Below are positions 58,566 to 64,000 of a stretch of DNA of 64,000 nt, piece after piece. Both the position numbers and the translations under genes were made by a program. The notes beneath the pieces were generated by a model, which searched no databases, had not been told where the DNA came from, and worked only from the letters and a program-made list of their open reading frames with translations. How positions within the stretch are numbered: the stretch's first letter is position 1; each line of letters opens with the position of its first letter. Origin of the DNA: Palsa-504 sp963753225 (GTDB lineage: Bacteria; Actinomycetota; Actinomycetes; Streptosporangiales; Streptosporangiaceae); assembly GCA_963753225.1 (NCBI GenBank), contig CAVWBQ010000018.1:44622-108621 (forward strand), given 5' to 3'.

Positions 58566-59701
58566 ACATCTTCCCCGGCCGCCACCGCAGCCGGGTCCGA
58601 GTCGGCCGACACCAGGACCGGATCGGGGCGGATGGCCAGCACGACGCGGCTGCCCGCCGTCAGCGCGGACGCCTCTGAGGTCGGGAGCTGGGCCATGACC
58701 CTGGTATCACCGAGGTCGACCGTCACCCGGCTGGTCGCGCCCAGGAACGTGATGGCGATGACGGTGCCCGTCAGCGGGCCGGAATCGGAATCCGGCGCGC
58801 GTGACGCCAGGCTCACTGCCTCCGGGCGGACCAGCGCCACCACCTGACCGTCGGGCACATCCTGTTCCACCAGCGGCAGCTTGCAGCCACGGACGGTCAC
58901 CTCACCGCCGCGGACCTCGCCGGCCAGCCTGTTCGACAGCCCGACGAACTCGGCCACGAAGGAGGTCGCCGGACGGGAGTAGACCTCGGTGGGCGGCGCG
59001 AGCTGGTCCAGCCGGCCCTCCCGCATGACGCCGACCCGGTCCGCGATGGCCAGCGCCTCCTCCTGGTCGTGGGTGACGAACAGCGTGGTGATGCCCACCT
59101 CGAGCTGGATCCGGCGGATCTCGTCCCGCAGCTGCGCCCGGACCTTCGCGTCCAGCGCCGACAGCGGCTCGTCCAGCAGCAGCACCTGCGGCTCGATGGC
59201 CAGGGCGCGGGCCAGGGCGACCCTTTGCTGCTGGCCGCCGGAGATCTGGTGCGGATACCGGTCCGCCTGCGTGGAGAGCCCGACCAGGTCGAGCATCTCG
59301 ATCGCGCGCTTGTCCCGCTGGGCCGCACTGACCTTGCGCAGCCGCAGCCCGAATGCCACGTTCTGCCGCACCGTCATGTGCGGGAACAGCGAGTAGGCCT
59401 GGAACACCATGCCCATGTCGCGCTTGGCGGCCGAGACGTGGGTGATGTCCTTGCCAGCGACCGTGATGTGCCCGGTATCGGCGTCCTCGAGGCCCGCGAG
59501 CAGGCGCAGGGTGGTCGTCTTGCCGCAGCCCGACGGGCCGAGCAGCGCGACCAGCTCGCCGGGCTGCAGGGTCAGGTCGAGGCGGTCGAGCGCGATCACC
59601 GGGCCGTAGTGCCGGCTCAGTCCCTCCAGCCGCACCTCGACGGCGGCCCTGGCCGTGCCGCCCGGCGCTCTGGTTACTGGTGAGGAAGTCACGAGGCGCA
59701 C
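58562..59701 (-). CDS. ABC transporter ATP-binding protein (PotA/CUT1-like)
   Basis: A 379-aa ABC ATPase with C-terminal TOBE-like region. Walker A GPSGCGKT (55-62), signature ISGGQQQRVALARAL, Walker B VLLLDEPLSALD, H-loop LFVTHDQEEALAIADR. GTG 59701 begins 1 nt after the permease stop; an in-frame GTG 9 nt later is also possible. Its stop is coupled to the phosphoesterase start. Confidence 0.93.
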   Translation of the reverse strand: MRLVTSSPVTRAPGGTARAAVEVRLEGLSRHYGPVIALDRLDLTLQPGELVALLGPSGCGKTTTLRLLAGLEDADTGHITVAGKDITHVSAAKRDMGMVFQAYSLFPHMTVRQNVAFGLRLRKVSAAQRDKRAIEMLDLVGLSTQADRYPHQISGGQQQRVALARALAIEPQVLLLDEPLSALDAKVRAQLRDEIRRIQLEVGITTLFVTHDQEEALAIADRVGVMREGRLDQLAPPTEVYSRPATSFVAEFVGLSNRLAGEVRGGEVTVRGCKLPLVEQDVPDGQVVALVRPEAVSLASRAPDSDSGPLTGTVIAITFLGATSRVTVDLGDTRVMAQLPTSEASALTAGSRVVLAIRPDPVLVSADSDPAAVAAGEDV

Positions 59702-59702
59702 C

Positions 59703-60566
59703 TCATCCCCGGCCGCGGCGGCGGCGGCCAGCGTAGGACAGGATCAGCAGCAGCACGAAGGTAAGCAGCAGCGCGGCGAGCGAGGTGGAGAAGAGCACCC
59801 CGGCATTCGGTGTATTCCGGCTGATGGAGTACAGCTCTACCTGCAGGTTGTTATACAGCAAGAGATACGCGATGGTGAACTCGCCGAGCACCAGGGATGC
59901 GGTCAGCAGCAGGGCGTTCAGGATGGCCTGCCGCATGTTCGGCGCGATCACCCTCGTCATTACGGTGAACCAGCTCGCCCCTAGGCTGCGCGCGGCCTCG
60001 GACAGGATCTCCACGTTGATCGCGTTCAGCCCGGCCGCCAGCGCCTGGTAGGCGTAGGGCAGCGCCAGGATCACGTAGACCCAGAACAGCATGAGCGCCG
60101 ACAGGCTGAAATGCTGGAGCCTGTTGTAGATCTCGCCGAGGCCGACCACCAGCGCGATGGCGGGGATGGTAAGCGGCAGCAGGCAGAGGAACTCCATCGT
60201 GCGCGCCAGCCACCGCACCCGCAGCCGGACCCAGATCATGGTCGGTACCAGCAGCACCAGCATGACCGCGCAGGTGATGACCGCCAGCTCCAGGGTGATC
60301 TCGATCGAGCTGATCAGGGGAGGAATGCCCGTCCCCGAGTAGGAGGCGATCTGCTTCCACGCTGTCAGCGACCACGTGCCGAGCTTGGCTCCCTCCAGGG
60401 AGAACCGGGCCATCGCCAGCAGCGGCACGAGGAAGAACAGCCCGAACACCGTGAAGACCACGTAGCGGAACAGGTTCAGCCGCCTGCGCCGACGAGCCTG
60501 CATGCCCCGCGGGCGCCCGGCCGACTCGGCGGCGGGCGTCTCGCTGAGCGCGGTCACCGCAGCCAT
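59703..60566 (-). CDS. ABC transporter permease 2
   Basis: A 287-aa permease with about six TM helices and the EAA loop SEAARSLGASWFTVMTRVIAPNMRQAI. It overlaps the first permease gene by 13 bp. It belongs to the PotC-like group that pairs with PotB-like partners in polyamine, iron or phosphonate importers. Confidence 0.92.
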   Translation of the reverse strand: MAAVTALSETPAAESAGRPRGMQARRRRRLNLFRYVVFTVFGLFFLVPLLAMARFSLEGAKLGTWSLTAWKQIASYSGTGIPPLISSIEITLELAVITCAVMLVLLVPTMIWVRLRVRWLARTMEFLCLLPLTIPAIALVVGLGEIYNRLQHFSLSALMLFWVYVILALPYAYQALAAGLNAINVEILSEAARSLGASWFTVMTRVIAPNMRQAILNALLLTASLVLGEFTIAYLLLYNNLQVELYSISRNTPNAGVLFSTSLAALLLTFVLLLILSYAGRRRRGRG

Positions 60567-61420
60567 CGCGCCGCCCTGCGCTGCAGCAACGCGTATCCCG
60601 TCATGACGATGGCCACCATGATCACCATGCCCAGGGCGAGCAGGTCGGCCACGTTGACGTTGCTCAGCCCGACCTCACTGGACAACGCGATACTGATCTG
60701 CTGCGGCACGATGTAAGCGATCTGGTTCTCCCAGGCCCAGATGGTCGCGAAGGCCGACAGCGCGTTCGCGAACAGCAGCAACGTGCCACCGAGGAAGGCC
60801 GGCGCCAGCAGCGGGCCGCCGACGTGGCGCCAGTACTGCCACGCGGACGCGCCGAGGTTCTCCGACGCCTCCCGCCACTGGACCTTCAGCCCGTCAATCG
60901 CGGGCAGGAAGACCAGCACCATCAGCGGGATCTGGAAGTACGCGTAGATCACCGTGATGCCCCACGGGAACGAGTAGAACCAGCTGGCGTGGAACAGCAG
61001 CCCCACCGGGCCGATGACCACGAGGAAGGCGAACGCCAGCGTCACCCCGCCGAACTGGGCGAGGACGCCCGAGACGGCCAGGTAGAGCCTGCGCACCGTG
61101 CCGTCCGGGTCGCCAGAAGCCACCGCATAGGCCAGGATCGCGCCGAACACGGCCCCGAGCAGCGACGACAGCAGGCACAGCTTGAACGAGCCGATGAAGT
61201 AACCGCGCACCAGCGGGTTGCCGAGCTCGGTGAGGTTGGAGAATGCCCACGCGCCGTTCGGGTTCTTGAGCGCGTCGACCACCACGATCCCGGTCGGCCA
61301 CAGCAGGAAGATCGCGACGTAGCCGAGGAACGGGACGGTACCGACCCAGGCCGGAACGGACAGCCGGCGCCCGGCCCGCGAAGGCCGGGCGCCGGTCTCA
61401 GTTGTCGCAGCGACAGCCAC
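60554..61420 (-). CDS. ABC transporter permease 1
   Basis: A 288-aa permease (PotB-like) with about six TM helices and the EAA loop REASENLGASAWQYWRHVGGPLLAPAFLGG. Its start lies 9 nt after the binding-protein gene. It forms the heterodimeric channel with permease 2. Confidence 0.92.
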   Translation of the reverse strand: MAVAATTETGARPSRAGRRLSVPAWVGTVPFLGYVAIFLLWPTGIVVVDALKNPNGAWAFSNLTELGNPLVRGYFIGSFKLCLLSSLLGAVFGAILAYAVASGDPDGTVRRLYLAVSGVLAQFGGVTLAFAFLVVIGPVGLLFHASWFYSFPWGITVIYAYFQIPLMVLVFLPAIDGLKVQWREASENLGASAWQYWRHVGGPLLAPAFLGGTLLLFANALSAFATIWAWENQIAYIVPQQISIALSSEVGLSNVNVADLLALGMVIMVAIVMTGYALLQRRAARWLR

Positions 61421-61429
61421 GTCCCCTCG

Positions 61430-62554
61430 CTAGCCGACGGCCTTCGCCCAGTTCGCCGCCAGGTAATTGGCAGCGTCGGTGTTCTGGGCCTGGGTGAGGA
61501 ACACCGGTGATCCGGAGACGGACGGCAGCTTGCCGGCCGCCGTTGCGTTGAGGCTGCTGTTGGACTGCATGGCCACCTGCTCCACGGGCCTGGCGCCGCC
61601 CTCGATCCAGAGGTTCTGCCCGCCCGACGCGGCCTGCGAGTAGAGGAACTCCTCCCACAGCCTTGCTGCCGCCGGGTGCGGCGCCTGCTTGTTAATGGCC
61701 TGCGTGTAGTACCCGCCCAAGGCGACACCCTGCGGCACGAACACCTTCCAGTTCGACACGCCCACGTAGCTTGGCAGGTTGAGGTAGTCCCAGTTGAACA
61801 CGACCGGGGTCGTGCCTGCCTTGATCGTGGCGCCGGTCGCCGATACGGGGGAGAAGTTGCCTGCCGCCTTGAGCTTGGAGAAGAAGTTCACGCCCTTGGA
61901 GATGTCGCTGGCCGTTCCGCCCTGAGCCAGGTTCGCCATCATGACGCCGTTCAGGGCCGCGTTGGCGGAGGTCGGGTTCCCGTTCAGGGCCACCGCGTTC
62001 TTGAACTTCGGGCCGAGCAGATCGTTCAGCGAGGTGATCGTCCCGAACTTACTCGAGTACCCGATCGCCATGTAGCCGCCGTAGTCCTCGTACCACAGTC
62101 CGCCCGCGTCCTTCTGGGCGGCCGGGATGGCGGACCAGGTGCTGACCTTGTACGGAGCGAAAAGGCTGGTGTTAGCCAGGGCGACGGCCTGGCCGACGTC
62201 CAGCACGTCGGGCGCCTTGGCGGTGCCGTTCTCTGTCTTCACCGCGTTGACCTCCTGCTGGCTGGTGCCATCGGGGAGGGTGGAGTTGATCTTGATGCCG
62301 TACTTGGCGGTGAAGGCCGAAAGGATGGCGCCGTAGTTCGCCCACGTCGGCGGCAGCGCGATGACGTTGAGCGTGCCTTCCTTCTTGGCCGCCGTGACCA
62401 GCGCGGTCATGCCGCCGCCGCCGGAGGCGGAGGTTTCCGTGGCCCAGTTTGTGCTGCTGCTCGAGCCGCCGGAGGAACCCGACGACGAGCAGCCGGCCGC
62501 GAGCAGCGCCACCGCGGCGACGCCCGCGAGCGCCAATCGATATGAGGATCTCAC
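61430..62554 (-). CDS. ABC transporter substrate-binding lipoprotein
   Basis: A 374-aa extracellular solute-binding protein (family 1-like, PotD/Fbp group). GTG 62554 follows CAGGAGG by 6 nt. Signal peptide with lipobox LLAAGC; a Ser/Gly linker follows. Core segments: GTLNVIALPPTWANYGAILSAFTAKYGIKI, DVLDVGQAVAL, VFNWDYLNLP and AAARLWEEFLYS. The ligand cannot be read from sequence. The nearby phosphoesterase and phosphatase hint at a phosphorylated compound; this is weak inference. Confidence 0.9.
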   Translation of the reverse strand: MRSSYRLALAGVAAVALLAAGCSSSGSSGGSSSSTNWATETSASGGGGMTALVTAAKKEGTLNVIALPPTWANYGAILSAFTAKYGIKINSTLPDGTSQQEVNAVKTENGTAKAPDVLDVGQAVALANTSLFAPYKVSTWSAIPAAQKDAGGLWYEDYGGYMAIGYSSKFGTITSLNDLLGPKFKNAVALNGNPTSANAALNGVMMANLAQGGTASDISKGVNFFSKLKAAGNFSPVSATGATIKAGTTPVVFNWDYLNLPSYVGVSNWKVFVPQGVALGGYYTQAINKQAPHPAAARLWEEFLYSQAASGGQNLWIEGGARPVEQVAMQSNSSLNATAAGKLPSVSGSPVFLTQAQNTDAANYLAANWAKAVG

Positions 62555-62685
62555 CAGTGCCTCCTGAAAAGCTTCCTTCTTATCCTGAAGTGGATGACGG
62601 CTGCCCGAAAAGGCCACGGGCGGCGATACCGGAAACGGCTTGCCGACCCACCTCTCCCCCAGCTAAGAGTGCAGGATAAACGCAC

Positions 62686-62698
62686 CTAAAACGTTTAG
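62686..62698. promoter_or_regulatory. LacI-type operator upstream of the ABC operon
   Basis: CTAAA-ACG-TTTAG with the AAACGTTT core lies between the LacI gene stop and the binding-protein start. This is a typical LacI-family half-site arrangement with a CG centre and is probably the operator of the adjacent regulator. Confidence 0.6.
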
Positions 62699-62741
62699 CG
62701 TTCGAATGCTCACACACCCGCCGCGAGGGTGTCAAGGGACG

Positions 62742-63800
62742 TTACCGAGTTGCCGCACTGAGCGGCGTGAACAGGGGGTTAACAGGTAGCCGGGGTGCCT
62801 GAAGGGAGCCGCGTTCGACCAGTTCAACCGTGGCGACGTAGTCGCCTGACCCGTCGTCGCCTAGCAGTCGCGCCATCAGTTCCCTGCCCATCTCCCGGCC
62901 GTCCAGGCGGATGGTCGCCAGCGGCGGGTCGAGCAGTCCGGAGGTCGGCAGGTCGTCGTGCCCGATGACGGAAACGTCCGGCCCGATCCGCAGGGACAGG
63001 TCCCTGGCGGTCTGGTAGATGCCGAGCGCCGTGTAATCGGAATTGGTGATGATCGCGGTGGGGGCGTCCCGGCGCGCTAGCGCCGTCCCGGCCGCCTTGC
63101 GCACGTCGGTGATCGTGAGCGGCGAGCGCATGACGACCGGCCGGAGGCCGAGCACGCGGGCCAGCCGCAAGAAGTGGCGCAGCCGGTCCGGGTCGGCCAC
63201 CAGGCCGCGCGGCGCCGACAGGAACGCCACGCTGGAGTGCCCGAGCTCGGCCAGCCGCCGCATCGCCAGCTCGACCCCGGCCGCGTTGTCGGGACACACC
63301 CGGGAGACGCCGGTCATGCCTTCGACGGCCGCGTTCAGCGCCACCAGCGGGGTGCCGGGCCTCAGTTCCTGCCAGAGCCGCAGCGACTCGCCCTTGCCGA
63401 CCGGGGCGATGGCCAGCCCGGCCAGCCGCTGGGCGGCCATCTCGCGCACCAGCAGGTGCTCGCGTTCGGCCGAGTAGTGCGAGTCGAGCAGCAGCAGGGT
63501 GGCCCCGGCTTCGGACGCCGCGCGTTCGGCCCCGGTCAGCACCTCCAGGAAGAACGGATTGCTGCAGTTGCGGATGACCAGGCCGTAGGTGGTGGTGCGG
63601 CCCCGTCGCAGCGCCTGCGCCTGCGGGTTGGCGCGGTAGCCGAGCTGGGCCGCGGCGGCCAGGATCCGGCGGCGGGTGTCGTCCGCCACGCCGGGCTGCC
63701 CGTTCAGCGCGAAGCTCACCGAGGCCACGGAGACGCCGGCCAGCTTGGCCACGTCCCTGATCCCCGCCGGCTGCCGCCCTCCGCCGTGCTGACTCGTCAT
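62742..63800 (-). CDS. LacI-family transcription regulator
   Basis: A 352-aa LacI/GalR regulator. Helix-turn-helix and hinge: IRDVAKLAGVSVASVSFALNGQPGVADDTRRRILAAAAQLGYRANPQAQALRRGRTTTYGLV. The ligand-binding domain follows (GLVIRNCSNPFFLEVLTGAERAASEAG … ITNSDYTALGIYQTARDLSLRIGPDVSVIGHDDLPTS … LLDPPLATIRLDGREMGR). ATG 63800 is used because it precedes the conserved HTH with few residues; the frame is open to 63866. It should control the downstream ABC operon. Confidence 0.92.
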   Translation of the reverse strand: MTSQHGGGRQPAGIRDVAKLAGVSVASVSFALNGQPGVADDTRRRILAAAAQLGYRANPQAQALRRGRTTTYGLVIRNCSNPFFLEVLTGAERAASEAGATLLLLDSHYSAEREHLLVREMAAQRLAGLAIAPVGKGESLRLWQELRPGTPLVALNAAVEGMTGVSRVCPDNAAGVELAMRRLAELGHSSVAFLSAPRGLVADPDRLRHFLRLARVLGLRPVVMRSPLTITDVRKAAGTALARRDAPTAIITNSDYTALGIYQTARDLSLRIGPDVSVIGHDDLPTSGLLDPPLATIRLDGREMGRELMARLLGDDGSGDYVATVELVERGSLQAPRLPVNPLFTPLSAATR

Positions 63801-64000
63801 GGCCTTGCCTACGGTTATGACGCTCTGCTTCCCCCGATAGGAGCGCAGGTACGTCGCTGAGCGCACATCCTAGCCACCCGCCTGGTCGCCGGCCAGAGCC
63901 CGGGCGTGGCTATCAAGCTGTCCGCCAACCGATGCCTGCCCGCCGCAAGCTGGCAACCTCTCGTTTGTCTTGGCTAGTCATCATTCCGACTTGTCTAGCC
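63801..64000. other. Right edge of the window, no gene seen
   Basis: Upstream region of the LacI gene. No complete gene, strong palindrome or RNA gene was identified. Confidence 0.4.

Overview
The window is about 64 kb of very GC-rich DNA from an actinomycete chromosome. The evidence for this is GTG starts, 4-bp ATGA/GTGA gene overlaps, an XRE/DUF397 pair, DUF3040, DUF1206 and DUF1003 proteins, a GAF-ANTAR regulator, mycofactocin genes and a LAL-type LuxR regulator. A Streptosporangiales-like origin is plausible, but the sequence alone does not fix the genus. No rRNA, tRNA, CRISPR array, prophage or intact transposase was seen.

Layout. 0-2 kb: four tiny coupled membrane-protein genes, facing a GIY-YIG-like gene and a small partner. 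2-4.3 kb: a CoxD/CoxE-type MoxR ATPase and VWA pair with an 88-aa leader gene. 4.4-8 kb: isochorismate synthase and an MMPL exporter. 8.2-10.4 kb: an Rv2578c-type radical SAM protein split by an intein. 10.5-20.8 kb: DUF3040 protein, cytochrome P450, two 14-TM MFS exporters, Crp/Fnr regulator, FmdB zinc ribbon, TMEM175-type channel, DUF1003 protein and an APH-like kinase. 20.9-23.9 kb: an AT-richer island with a two-TM/winged-helix protein divergent from a CotH-type kinase. 24-27.4 kb: mycofactocin genes mftF and mftD, convergent, then a methyltransferase.

27.3-34.5 kb holds the most system-like locus. It is one minus-strand transcription unit encoding a SWIM zinc-finger protein, a DUF5691 protein, a MoxR AAA+ ATPase, a DUF5682 protein with TraB/ChaN-like motifs, and a VWA protein. 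Three of its four junctions are 4-bp overlaps and the fourth is a short gap. 34.5-45.5 kb is metabolic and regulatory: nitronate monooxygenase, quinone oxidoreductase, LON-substrate-binding-domain protein, M20 peptidase, thioesterase, LAL regulator, diaminopropionate ammonia-lyase-like enzyme and aldehyde dehydrogenase. 45.5-47.5 kb: XRE/DUF397 pair, a MITE-like element and an orphan DUF397 gene. 47.6-50.4 kb: modABC molybdate transporter. 50.8-56.9 kb: AAA+ ATPase, MetE-like enzyme, DUF1206 protein, GAF-ANTAR and STAS regulators, tyrosine phosphatase. 56.9-63.9 kb: a LacI-controlled ABC importer operon ending in a metallophosphoesterase whose first ~40 codons lie in another frame.

Three sequence-level themes cut across the genes. 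First, short tandem duplications span or abut stop codons at five loci. Second, many start codons lie 6-9 nt after a TANNNT (or similar) -10 box without a Shine-Dalgarno, which suggests widespread leaderless transcripts. Third, there are strong hairpins, including a perfect 23-bp one inside the MITE-like element.
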